NCBI RefSeq assembly: GCF_011806385.1
Contig: NZ_JAATOX010000002.1
Span: 38,794 to 102,793, forward strand
Origin: Phaeobacter sp. HF9A
GTDB lineage: Bacteria > Pseudomonadota > Alphaproteobacteria > Rhodobacterales > Rhodobacteraceae
Direction of reading: 5' to 3'
Length of the DNA stretch: 64,000 nt
Part shown: one piece after another, positions 18,150 to 25,631 of the stretch
Numbering within the stretch: the stretch's first letter is position 1
How the letters are laid out: every line of letters starts with the position of its first letter
The notes under the pieces: generated by a model
Database searches by the model: none
What the model was told of the DNA's origin: nothing
What the model saw: the letters and a program-made list of their open reading frames with translations, nothing else
Program-made: the position numbers and the translations under genes

Positions 18150-18767
18150 ATGACACGCAAATCGTTTTGGGCCCCAAGCCGCCGCCAATTTCTGGCGGGC
18201 TCGGCCTCGTTGATCGTCACACCGGCGCTGGCGCAGGAGGCAGCAGAAGCAGAGGAGGCGACCTACGACCCGCTGCGGCCGCCGCCGAAAGAAGAACCAA
18301 ATGTGCGGCGCAATATTTCAGCGTTCCGGGCAAAGGACTGGCGTCCTTACTTTGATAACCTGCGGCGCGGGGCGATTCTGGTCGATATCGACAGCCGCGC
18401 CCTGCATTTCTGGTCGCAAGACGAATCGGTCTACAAGCTGTTTCCCTCGTCGGTGCCGCTGACAAATGACCTGACTCGCCGTGGCCGGACCAAGATTGTT
18501 CGCAAAGTTGTCGGTCCGAGCTGGTCGCCGACGCCCAATATGCGCAAACGCAACCCGGAATGGCCCGCCTTTATCCCGCCGGGGCCGGATAATCCGCTCG
18601 GCACCCATGCGCTTTACCTCAGCTGGAAGTATTATCGCATCCACGGCACGCATGACACGCGCAAAATCGGGCGTCGCTCGTCCAATGGTTGCATCGGTCT
18701 CTACAACGAACATATCGCCCAGCTGTATGAGTTGACCCAAACCGGCACGCAGGTGTTGCTAATTTGA
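18150..18767 (+). CDS. Tat-exported L,D-transpeptidase (YkuD/ErfK family)
   Basis: 205 aa. The N-terminus has a twin-arginine motif, SRRQFLAGS, then a hydrophobic stretch ending ALAQE, so it is probably exported folded by Tat. The YkuD domain spans about residues 75-205: HGTHDTRKIGRRSSNGCIGL supplies the catalytic His and Cys (SSNGCIGL, where the family has SxGCxR). The substrate is peptidoglycan stem peptides; a redundant role with the lipoprotein enzyme at 16886 is likely. No operon partner is visible. Confidence 0.87.
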   Translation: MTRKSFWAPSRRQFLAGSASLIVTPALAQEAAEAEEATYDPLRPPPKEEPNVRRNISAFRAKDWRPYFDNLRRGAILVDIDSRALHFWSQDESVYKLFPSSVPLTNDLTRRGRTKIVRKVVGPSWSPTPNMRKRNPEWPAFIPPGPDNPLGTHALYLSWKYYRIHGTHDTRKIGRRSSNGCIGLYNEHIAQLYELTQTGTQVLLI

Positions 18768-18862
18768 CGACAACCGTACCGGCGGCGCGCATCGAGATTT
18801 AACAAGCAATTGCAATCTGATGGGTTTACTGCTTAGAAAAACCCACGAGGTAAGTCTTGAGT

Positions 18863-18888
18863 GCGCACGCCATATGTGTGCCGTGCGC
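18863..18888 (+). promoter_or_regulatory. 5'-UTR hairpin before the 60-aa protein gene
   Basis: Perfect seven-base stem GCGCACG / CGTGCGC with a 12-base loop, ending seven bases before the GGAGG ribosome site at 18896-18900. It could protect the transcript 5' end or control translation of a short, probably abundant mRNA. Confidence 0.4.
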
Positions 18889-18910
18889 GTATTCTGGAGG
18901 TTAAGTTAAC

Positions 18911-19093
18911 ATGAAGAAACTCGTTCTCGCTGCTGCCCTGGCCGCTTCCGCGTCCGCCGCGACCGCTGGCTCCCTGGCAGAACCGATCGTTGAAGCACCG
19001 GTTATCGTTGAAGAAGCAACTTCTTCTTCTTCCGGCATCCTGCTGCCGCTGCTGCTGCTGGTCGTTGTGGCCGCTGCTGCTGCAAGCAACTAA
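18911..19093 (+). CDS. 60-aa secreted/membrane small protein with Ser and Leu/Val/Ala runs
   Basis: 60 aa. A signal peptide (MKKLVLAAALAASASAATA) is followed by an acidic LAEPIVEAPVIVEEA segment, a SSSSG linker, and a C-terminal hydrophobic anchor (LLPLLLLVVVAAAAA) ending in SN. Similar short proteins are frequent in roseobacters; none has a defined role that I know. It has a strong ribosome site (GGAGG), a 5' hairpin and its own intrinsic terminator 20 bases after the stop, so it looks like an independent, highly expressed unit. The low-complexity repeats (CTT, CTG) could vary in length. Confidence 0.75.
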   Translation: MKKLVLAAALAASASAATAGSLAEPIVEAPVIVEEATSSSSGILLPLLLLVVVAAAAASN

Positions 19094-19113
19094 GTGTTGC
19101 ACAAGAATTGAAG

Positions 19114-19144
19114 AAAGGCGGCTGAGTTTCAGCCGCCTTTTTTT
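19114..19144 (+). terminator. Intrinsic terminator of the 60-aa protein gene
   Basis: Twelve-base perfect stem AAAGGCGGCTGA / TCAGCCGCCTTT with a three-base loop and a continuing T run. The A tract on the left arm also makes it usable for hemH transcripts from the opposite strand. Confidence 0.93.
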
Positions 19145-19169
19145 GTGTCTGCTGTTTTGGAAAGCGGGC

Positions 19170-20231
19170 TCAGTCGAGCCAGCCCGCCAGATTTTCCCGC
19201 AGCACCTGCGACAGCGCCTCAACATGGCTCGGCGCGTCGTTGAGACAGGGAATATAGGTGAACTCCTCGCCACCCGCGTGTTCGAAGCTCTCGCGAATCT
19301 CTTCGTTGATCTCTTCCAGCGTCTCGATGCAGTCGGCAGAAAACGCCGGCGCGATCACCGCGATGCGTTTCTTTCCTTGCTTTGCCAGCTCGGCGACATG
19401 TTCCACCGTATAGGGGCGCAGCCATTCCTCGGGGCCAAAGACCGATTGAAAGGTCGTGGTGATCTGCGTCTCATCCCAGCCCAGACGTTCCCGCAGCAGC
19501 CGCGTGGTTTTCTGGCATTGGCAGTGATAGGGGTCGCCCTGACGCAGATAGCGCTGCGGCATGCCATGATAGGACACCACCAGAATATCCGGCTTCTGTT
19601 CCTGCTTGGCATAGCCCTCCTCGACCGATTTGGCGAGCGCCTCGATATAGGCGGGGTGATCGAAATAGGGCTCGATGGTGCGCACGGCAGGTTGCCAGGT
19701 CTGCCGCATCAGCGCGCGGAAGAACTGGTCATTGGCAGTGGCAGAGGTCGCCCCGGCATATTGCGGATAAAGCGGCACAAACAGGATCTTGCGACAGCCC
19801 GCCGCGACCATGGCCTCGACCTTTGCCTCGGTTGAGGGGTTGCCGTAGCGCATGCAGAAATCGACCATGACCTGATCGCCATAGGTCTCTTCCATCGCCT
19901 GTGCGATCGCCTGGGTCTGATCCTTGGTGATCGTCATCAGCGGGCTTTCGCCCTTGTCGTGATTCCAGATGGATTTATAGGCCGCACCCGAGGAAAACGG
20001 GCGCTTGGTCAGGATGATGAGCTGCAAAAGCGGCTGCCACTTCCACGCCGGGTAGTCGATCACCCGCTTATCGGAGAGGAATTCGCTCAGATATCGCCGC
20101 ATTGGCCAATAGCTGTAGTGATCCGGTGTGCCGAGGTTCGCCAGCAGGATGCCGACTTTCTCCCTGGTGACAGGCGGGTGATCCGCAGGGGCATGGGCAG
20201 GGCAGGTCGCGGAGGGTGTCTTGTCCAGCAT
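19170..20231 (-). CDS. hemH: Ferrochelatase
   Basis: 353 aa. Inserts Fe2+ into protoporphyrin IX, the last step of protoheme synthesis. Family segments are present: VGILLANLGTPD near residue 26, FVPLYPQYAGATSAT in the middle, VSYHGMPQRY with the metal-binding His, and SADCIETLEEINEE near the end. The first 20 residues are extra compared with the E. coli protein. It follows a methyltransferase gene on the same strand after 107 bp containing a GCCAAT...ATTGGC hairpin (20299-20330), so it may have its own promoter. Confidence 0.95.
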   Translation of the reverse strand: MLDKTPSATCPAHAPADHPPVTREKVGILLANLGTPDHYSYWPMRRYLSEFLSDKRVIDYPAWKWQPLLQLIILTKRPFSSGAAYKSIWNHDKGESPLMTITKDQTQAIAQAMEETYGDQVMVDFCMRYGNPSTEAKVEAMVAAGCRKILFVPLYPQYAGATSATANDQFFRALMRQTWQPAVRTIEPYFDHPAYIEALAKSVEEGYAKQEQKPDILVVSYHGMPQRYLRQGDPYHCQCQKTTRLLRERLGWDETQITTTFQSVFGPEEWLRPYTVEHVAELAKQGKKRIAVIAPAFSADCIETLEEINEEIRESFEHAGGEEFTYIPCLNDAPSHVEALSQVLRENLAGWLD

Positions 20232-20338
20232 GGGAAGATGTCCTGTATGAGGTCACGAATGTGAGTTTGTCGTTAGATACGGCGATCCCGCGAGAAAGGC
20301 CAATCGGATCACCTGACTGCGACCATTGGCTCAGGTTA

Positions 20339-21175
20339 TCACGCCCCGTCGGGCAATTTGCTTTCCGGCACTTTCAGCGCCTCGGCCAGCCGCATCTTGG
20401 CCGACCCCGGACGCAGCGGTTGTGGCTGGCTGTCCGCCGGCGACCACCCGGTGAGGCAGATCAGCTCGAAGGTGGCGTTCAGTTTGCCGTTCTCGCTGGC
20501 GAAGTTCTGACGATAGATGTGATCGGCCAGCTCGAACAGGGCGCGGGGTGTCGGTTTGCGCAAGCGGTTGGTCATCGCGTTGGTTTCGCCCATGTCGCGC
20601 AGATCCCGCATCAGATGAGGCAGGTCGCGATATTGCACCGTCAGCGGCACCAGATCCGCCACCGGCAGGGCAAAGCCCGCCCGTTGCAGCAGCGCGCCAA
20701 ACTCGCGAATCTCTCCCATCGGGGCGACCCTTGGCGACAGCCCGCCGCTGACATAGGTCTCCGCCTCGGCCAGGGCGCTGCGCAATTCATGCAACGTCTG
20801 CCCGCCAAGCGTGACCACCAGGAGCAGGCCATCTTCCTTTAGCGCACGGCGGCACTGGATCAGCTGTCCGACCGGGTCGTTGGCCCAATGCAGCGACATC
20901 ACGTGAATCACCAGATCATGGGCCTGAGGCGCGAGATCCAGCAGCTCGCCATCTGCGATGATCTTTGCCCCGGGCAGCAGCCCCTCCCAGCGTTCCGCAA
21001 AAGGCGCGATAATCGCGGGATTGGTAAAGACTCTCTTAACCATGGAGAGCCGATCCTCGATCTCGTCTCTGGCCAAGTCGTGCAGGAACATCGCCTCCGG
21101 TTTACGCCGGGCGCGGCGCAGTCGAAGTGCGTCAAGGTCAAAGATCTGGGGATGAGCCATCGGTTCTTGTGTCAT
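20339..21175 (-). CDS. SAM methyltransferase of the NDUFAF5/BioC type
   Basis: 278 aa, class I SAM-binding fold. An opening DLDALRLRRARRKPEAMFL and the LVIHVMSLHWANDPVGQL segment match the mitochondrial complex I assembly factor NDUFAF5 and its alphaproteobacterial homologues rather than classical BioC. The methyltransferase glycine motif is degenerate, as in that family; NDUFAF5 acts as an arginine hydroxylase. Role here is uncertain: complex I assembly or biotin malonyl methylation are both possible. Divergent from comF with only 11 bp between starts, a pairing I recall in other Rhodobacteraceae. Confidence 0.7.
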   Translation of the reverse strand: MTQEPMAHPQIFDLDALRLRRARRKPEAMFLHDLARDEIEDRLSMVKRVFTNPAIIAPFAERWEGLLPGAKIIADGELLDLAPQAHDLVIHVMSLHWANDPVGQLIQCRRALKEDGLLLVVTLGGQTLHELRSALAEAETYVSGGLSPRVAPMGEIREFGALLQRAGFALPVADLVPLTVQYRDLPHLMRDLRDMGETNAMTNRLRKPTPRALFELADHIYRQNFASENGKLNATFELICLTGWSPADSQPQPLRPGSAKMRLAEALKVPESKLPDGA

Positions 21176-21186
21176 GAGGTGTACCT

Positions 21187-21918
21187 ATGACGTTGCGCGC
21201 ACGGATTCAAACGGCAGTTTCACTGGTCTATCCCGCGCGCTGTCTGAACTGCGGCGGGCTGGTCGAGAGCGACTTTGGTCTGTGCAGCGCCTGCTGGCGG
21301 GAGACCTCCTTTATTTCGGGCCTCGTGTGCGATGCTTGCGGCGTCCCGTTGCCGGGCGAGGATGACGGTCAGCTGGTGCATTGCGACGCCTGTTTGCAGA
21401 ACCCACGCGTTTGGGCGCAGGGGCGGGCGGCGTTTCTTTATGACGGGCAGGGGCGGCGTCTGGTTTTGGCGCTGAAGCATGGGGATCGCACGGATCTGGC
21501 GGGGCCGGCGTCGGGTTGGATGGCCCGCGCGGCCACTGATCTGTTGCAGGGTGACCCGCTGCTGCTGCCGGTTCCGCTGCATTGGACCCGCCTTCTGCGA
21601 CGGCGCTACAATCAATCCGCCCTCCTTGCGCAAGCACTGGCCGCGCGGACGGGCTGTGACTGTTGCCCGGATGGATTGCTGCGGCGCAAACAAACGCCGA
21701 TGCTGGAAGGGCGCAGTCGGAACGAACGGCATGCCCTGCTGGATCATGCGATCAGCATAAATCCGCGTATGCGGGACCGGTTCCTGGGGCGAAAAATCCT
21801 GTTGGTGGATGACGTGATGACCAGCGGGGCAACATTGTCTGCCTGTTCCCGCGCCTGTCTGGACGCGGGCGCCGAGGAGGTAGGCGTTGTGGTTCTCGCC
21901 CGGGTCTCAGTGCTGTGA
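21187..21918 (+). CDS. comF: ComF-family phosphoribosyltransferase-like protein
   Basis: 243 aa. An N-terminal zinc ribbon (CLNCGG, CSACW, CDACG; cysteines about residues 19-56) precedes a type I phosphoribosyltransferase fold with the PRPP loop ILLVDDVMTSGAT (about 201-213). ComF proteins are required for DNA uptake in competent bacteria, and in Rhodobacter capsulatus for receiving gene-transfer-agent DNA, through single-strand handling. It is divergent from the NDUFAF5-like gene and followed by grxC after 73 bp. Assignment to ComF is firm; a competence role here is inferred. Confidence 0.88.
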   Translation: MTLRARIQTAVSLVYPARCLNCGGLVESDFGLCSACWRETSFISGLVCDACGVPLPGEDDGQLVHCDACLQNPRVWAQGRAAFLYDGQGRRLVLALKHGDRTDLAGPASGWMARAATDLLQGDPLLLPVPLHWTRLLRRRYNQSALLAQALAARTGCDCCPDGLLRRKQTPMLEGRSRNERHALLDHAISINPRMRDRFLGRKILLVDDVMTSGATLSACSRACLDAGAEEVGVVVLARVSVL

Positions 21919-21991
21919 AAAGACTGGCAAAGCTTGTATAGAACCCCCACATGGCGCAAAACCCCGCCAAACAACGCGCATGGAGTGCCCT

Positions 21992-22249
21992 ATGAAACCG
22001 GTTGAAATCTATACATCTCCCCTTTGCGGCTTCTGCCACGCGGCAAAGCGGCTGCTGACCCAAAAGGGCGTGAGCTTTTCCGAGATCGACGTTCTGGCCG
22101 ATCCCTCGCGCAAGACCGAGATGATTCAGCGCGCCAATGGTGGGCGCACCGTGCCGCAGATCTTTGTCGGCGAGATCCATGTCGGCGGCTGCGACGATCT
22201 TTATGCGCTGGAAAACGCGGGCAAGCTTGACCCGCTGCTGAGCGCCTGA
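21992..22249 (+). CDS. grxC: Glutaredoxin 3
   Basis: 85 aa, small monothiol/dithiol redox protein reducing disulfides and protein-glutathione adducts with GSH. The active site reads CGFC (SPLCGFCHAAK) rather than the CPYC of E. coli, a variant seen in related bacteria. The GSH-binding TVPQIFV with cis-proline and GGCDD segment are present. Start at 21992 with its own ATG; an upstream in-frame start would only overlap comF. It is eight bases upstream of the nitrilase gene, in a likely grxC-nitrilase-marR operon. Confidence 0.93.
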   Translation: MKPVEIYTSPLCGFCHAAKRLLTQKGVSFSEIDVLADPSRKTEMIQRANGGRTVPQIFVGEIHVGGCDDLYALENAGKLDPLLSA

Positions 22250-22257
22250 GGTCCGCG

Positions 22258-23088
22258 ATGCGCGCTGCCCTGCTGCAAATGACATCCTCCGACGACCCGG
22301 AGGAAAACCTGGCCACAGCGACCGCCATGATTTCGGACGCGGTGGCGCAGGGGGCGGGGTTCGTGCTGACGCCCGAGGTGACCAATTGCCTCTCCACCAG
22401 TCGTCAGCACCAGCGCGAGGTCCTTTGCCACGAGGACGGCGACCCAACCCTGGCAGGGCTGCGCCAGGTCGCGGCCCGGCATGGCATCTGGCTGTCGATC
22501 GGCTCTCTGGGGCTCAAGACCCATGACGTGGACGGGCGCTTTGCCAATCGGCAGTTTCTGATCACGCCAACCGGTGACATCGCGGCGCGCTATGACAAGA
22601 TCCATATGTTCGATGTGGAGGTCACGCCCGAGGAAACCTATCGCGAATCAGATGGCTATCGTCCGGGCACGCGGGCCGTTGTGGCCGATGCTGGCTTTGC
22701 GCGGATCGGGTTGACGATCTGCTATGATCTGCGCTTTCCGGCGTTGCACAGGCGTTTGGCACAGGCCGGGGCAGAGATCCTCACCGCGCCAGCAGCCTTT
22801 TCCCATGTGACCGGAGCCGACCACTGGCACAGCCTTCTGCGGGCACGGGCGATCGAGACGGGATGTTTTGTTCTGGCGGCGGCCCAGGTCGGAACCCATC
22901 CGGCCAGCCGGGGCGGCACGCGCCAGACCTACGGGCATTCGCTGGTGGTCGCCCCCTGGGGAGAGGTGCTGGCGGATGCGGGCACCGACGTCGGCGTGAC
23001 CTGTGTTGATCTCGATCTCGATGCGGTCAGGAATGCGCGCAGCCGCGTGCCCTCATTGACCCACGACCGGGAGTTCGATGGGCCCTGA
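22258..23088 (+). CDS. Carbon-nitrogen hydrolase (Nit/omega-amidase branch)
   Basis: 276 aa nitrilase-superfamily amidase. The Glu-Lys-Cys triad is visible: Glu in LTPEVTNC, Lys in YDKIHMFDV, and Cys in LTICYDLRFPAL. The KIHMFDVEV and NRQFLITP segments are typical of Nit1/Nit2-like enzymes, which deaminate 2-oxoglutaramate or deaminated glutathione. Its position directly after grxC fits a glutathione-repair role, though this is inference. The stop overlaps the marR start as TGATG. Confidence 0.88.
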   Translation: MRAALLQMTSSDDPEENLATATAMISDAVAQGAGFVLTPEVTNCLSTSRQHQREVLCHEDGDPTLAGLRQVAARHGIWLSIGSLGLKTHDVDGRFANRQFLITPTGDIAARYDKIHMFDVEVTPEETYRESDGYRPGTRAVVADAGFARIGLTICYDLRFPALHRRLAQAGAEILTAPAAFSHVTGADHWHSLLRARAIETGCFVLAAAQVGTHPASRGGTRQTYGHSLVVAPWGEVLADAGTDVGVTCVDLDLDAVRNARSRVPSLTHDREFDGP

Positions 23089-23528
23089 TGGATGAGAATC
23101 ACTCCCTGGCGATTTCGCTGTTCAGCGAGATCTTGATGGCCGACCAACTGGCCCGCTCGCGGCTGAGCAAGGCGCTGCCCAAGGGGATGGAACTGTCGCA
23201 TTTTTCGGTTCTGAACCATCTGGCGCGCGCCGGGTTGGAACGATCCCCGGCGCAACTGGCCAAGGCCTTTCATGTCACCCGTGGTGCCATGACCAATACG
23301 ATTCACAAGCTGGAGGTGGCAGGCTACGTGCATGTGCGCCCGGATTGGGATGACGCCCGGCGCAAGATGGTCGCGATCAGCCCCGCAGGTCGCAAGGCCC
23401 GCGACGCGGCGCTGACCTCGATCATTCCGATGATTTCCGAGGTGGTGAGCGAGCTTGGCGGCGAGCGTGTCCGCTCCGCCCTGCCCATTCTTCGAGAGTT
23501 CCGCGGCAAGTTGGAAAGCGAAGACTAG
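23088..23528 (+). CDS. MarR-family transcriptional regulator
   Basis: 146 aa, dimeric winged-helix regulator. The DNA-recognition region is near AQLAKAFHVTRGAMTNTIHKLE, followed by the wing with the DDARRKMVAI motif (DxRxxxV/I-type), as in MarR/SlyA proteins. It is coupled to the nitrilase gene by a one-base overlap. The ligand and target are unknown; the immediate grxC operon is a candidate for autoregulation. A terminator starts 47 bases after its stop. Confidence 0.88.
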   Translation: MDENHSLAISLFSEILMADQLARSRLSKALPKGMELSHFSVLNHLARAGLERSPAQLAKAFHVTRGAMTNTIHKLEVAGYVHVRPDWDDARRKMVAISPAGRKARDAALTSIIPMISEVVSELGGERVRSALPILREFRGKLESED

Positions 23529-23574
23529 GCGCCGCATCGCCCCCTTGTGAAAAACAAAAAAGAGCGTGAAACAC

Positions 23575-23610
23575 AAAAAAAGAGCGTCGGAAAATGCCGA
23601 CGCTCTTTTT
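23575..23610. terminator. Bidirectional intrinsic terminator, stronger on the minus strand
   Basis: AGAGCGTCGG (23581-23590) and CCGACGCTCT (23597-23606) form a ten-base stem. On the plus strand five T follow, ending marR transcripts. On the minus strand seven T follow, so it best fits a leftward transcript, which is the candidate RNA at 23575-23765. Confidence 0.9.
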
Positions 23611-23765
23611 GATAGTTAGGGCCGTGAGTGGTGTGAGTGCGCCCCAATTTTACACATAGTCCTCGAACATGATGCCATGAGTGTGCGAGTGCGGCATCAC
23701 GGAGGTCCCAACGCGTAGCTGCCAAACTATTCAGGAACAACAGCGGGCACAATCGCTCTATGGGA
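23575..23765 (-). ncRNA. Candidate small RNA, about 190 nt, unidentified
   Basis: This belongs to the 328-bp gene-free stretch 23529-23856. On the minus strand a promoter is plausible: ATGAAA (23800-23795) and TATAAA (23777-23772) spaced 17 bases, and the strong leftward terminator ends at about 23575. Between them the RNA can pair its 5' ACACAUCCCAUAG with CUAUGUGU, and inner CCUC/GAGG and GAUGCC/GGCAUC stems close a loop. It has no convincing coding frame. I could not match it to tmRNA, 4.5S, RNase P or 6S by eye. An inverted repeat GGGTGA...TCACCC (23806-23837) lies between it and ubiG. Confidence 0.35.
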
Positions 23766-23856
23766 TGTGTTTTTATACCAAAGTATAGGCTGGCTTTCAT
23801 TGCAAGGGTGAAACCGGGTTTTGACCCTGTCTCACCCTCGATGCGTTGCTATCTGA

Positions 23857-24600
23857 CTATGAATTTATGCTTGCCGTTACGTAATTTACACTCAGATCAC
23901 GATCAGAAATCGACCAGCGCCACAGTAGGGGATTGAACACGAACCCCTTGCGATCAACCGGGGATAGTCCGGCCTGGCGCAGCAGGTCGAACAGTTCGTC
24001 GGGGGTGATGAATTTTGACCATTCATGGGTGCCACGCGGCAGCCACCGCATGACCACTTCGGCCCCAAAGATCGCCATGGCATAGCTTTTGGGATTGCGG
24101 TTGATGGTCGAGCAGATCTCCAGCCCGCCGGGTTTCAAGAGCTGCCGGGTGGCGGTGAGATAGGCCAGCGGGTCGGCAACATGTTCGACCACCTCCATAT
24201 TCAGCACCACGTCAAAGGTCTCGCCGGCCTCGGCCATCGCTTCGGCTGTGGTGTGGCGATAATCAATCTCCAGCCCGGACTGTTCGGCGTGAATGCGGGC
24301 GACGGGCAGGTTGCCTTCGGCGGCATCGGCCCCGACCACCTCGGCGCCAAGCCGCGCCATCGGCTCGCTGAGCAGGCCACCGCCGCAGCCGATATCCAGC
24401 ACGCGCAGCCCGGCAAAGGGCTCTGCGGTGGTCAGGTCACGGTCGAATTCCCCGGCGATCTGGCCTGTGATATAATCCAGCCGGCAGGGGTTCAGCATGT
24501 GAAGCGGTTTGAATTTCCCGTTCGGATCCCACCATTCTGCGGCCATCGCCTCGAACTTGGCGATCTCGGAGGGGTCCACCGTGGACTGTTGCGCTTGCAT
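23857..24600 (-). CDS. ubiG: Ubiquinone biosynthesis O-methyltransferase
   Basis: 247 aa. Performs both O-methylations in ubiquinone synthesis. SAM motif I is [20 protein letters not shown], with the next acidic residue in VVGAD. The N-terminal [19 protein letters not shown] is a UbiG hallmark, as is DYITGQI. The start is divergent from the proline iminopeptidase gene with 50 bp between. Its 3' side holds a nested GGGTGA..GGGT..ACCC..TCACCC repeat (23806-23837). Confidence 0.96.
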   Translation of the reverse strand: MQAQQSTVDPSEIAKFEAMAAEWWDPNGKFKPLHMLNPCRLDYITGQIAGEFDRDLTTAEPFAGLRVLDIGCGGGLLSEPMARLGAEVVGADAAEGNLPVARIHAEQSGLEIDYRHTTAEAMAEAGETFDVVLNMEVVEHVADPLAYLTATRQLLKPGGLEICSTINRNPKSYAMAIFGAEVVMRWLPRGTHEWSKFITPDELFDLLRQAGLSPVDRKGFVFNPLLWRWSISDRDLSVNYVTASINS

Positions 24601-24650
24601 TCCTGTCTCCGTGTGTTTTCTTGTGTCCCAAGGTGTCAGTTAGGTCAGTA

Positions 24651-25631
24651 ATGGACAAATACCCGGATCAAAAGCGCGCAGTGCAGTTTCTCTACCCGCC
24701 GATCGAGCCCTTCGATCAGCGGATGCTGGAGGTTGGGCAGGGGCATCGCATCTATATGGAGCAATGCGGCAACCCCGAGGGGGTGCCCGTTATCGTCTGC
24801 CATGGCGGCCCCGGTGGCGGCACCAGCCCTGCGATGCGGCGATATTTCGACCCGCGCGTCTATCGTATCATCCTGTTTGATCAGCGCGGTTGCGGGCGAT
24901 CCCGGCCGCATGCCTCTTGCGAGGACAATACGACGTGGCATCTGGTCGCAGATATGGAAGTGATCCGCGAGCTGCTGGAGATCGACGCCTGGATGTTGTT
25001 TGGCGGCAGCTGGGGCGCGACGCTGGCCTTGGTCTATGCGCAGACCCATCCCGACCGGGTGACGCATATGATTCTGCGCGGTGTCTTCCTGATGACGCAG
25101 GCGGAGCTCGACTGGTTCTATGGCGGTGGTGCGGGGAAATTCTGGCCCGAGACCTGGGCACGCTTTGCCGATCTCATTCCCGCCGGGGGGGAGGGCGGTT
25201 TGATCGCGGCCTATCACAAACGCCTGTTTTCCGGCGACCGAGACGAAGAGGTCCGTTTTGGCCGGGCCTGGTCCGCCTGGGAAAACGCGCTCGCCTCGGT
25301 GCATTCCAATGGCACCTCCGGTGACAGCCCGGGCGAGTATGCCCGCGCCTTTGCCAGGTTGGAGAATCACTACTTCAGCAATGGCGGCTTTCTGCATATG
25401 GATGGTCAGATCCTCGCCAATATGGGGCGCATTGCGCATATTCCCGGCGTGATCGTGCAGGGGCGCTATGACATGATCTGCCCGCCGACCTCGGCCCATA
25501 GCATTCACGTGAAATGGCCCAATTCCGATCTTCTGATGATCCGCAATGCCGGGCATGCCCTGTCAGAACCGGGGATTAGCGCGGCATTGGTTCGAACCAT
25601 GGACCAACTGGCAGAGGATCTGATGTCATGA
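24651..25631 (+). CDS. pip: Proline iminopeptidase
   Basis: 326 aa alpha/beta hydrolase releasing N-terminal proline from peptides. Oxyanion motif GGPGGGTSP (about residues 50-58), DQRGCGRSRPH, nucleophile Ser120 in GGSWGAT, and the catalytic His in NAGHALSE near the C-terminus are all present. The ATG at 24651 gives the standard MDKYPDQ start. The following solute-binding-protein gene overlaps its stop by ATGA, so peptidase and peptide-binding protein are co-translated. Confidence 0.92.
   Translation: MDKYPDQKRAVQFLYPPIEPFDQRMLEVGQGHRIYMEQCGNPEGVPVIVCHGGPGGGTSPAMRRYFDPRVYRIILFDQRGCGRSRPHASCEDNTTWHLVADMEVIRELLEIDAWMLFGGSWGATLALVYAQTHPDRVTHMILRGVFLMTQAELDWFYGGGAGKFWPETWARFADLIPAGGEGGLIAAYHKRLFSGDRDEEVRFGRAWSAWENALASVHSNGTSGDSPGEYARAFARLENHYFSNGGFLHMDGQILANMGRIAHIPGVIVQGRYDMICPPTSAHSIHVKWPNSDLLMIRNAGHALSEPGISAALVRTMDQLAEDLMS

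Noticed and set aside
18821..18845. TGGGTTT / AAACCCA hairpin after the Tat L,D-transpeptidase gene as terminator
   Set aside because: Seven-base AT-rich stem with 11-base loop and no following T tract.
21026..21042. TAAA-N7-TTAACC, a CtrA-like motif 145 bp upstream of comF
   Set aside because: Two mismatches in the left half and located inside the divergent methyltransferase gene, so too weak to list as a site.
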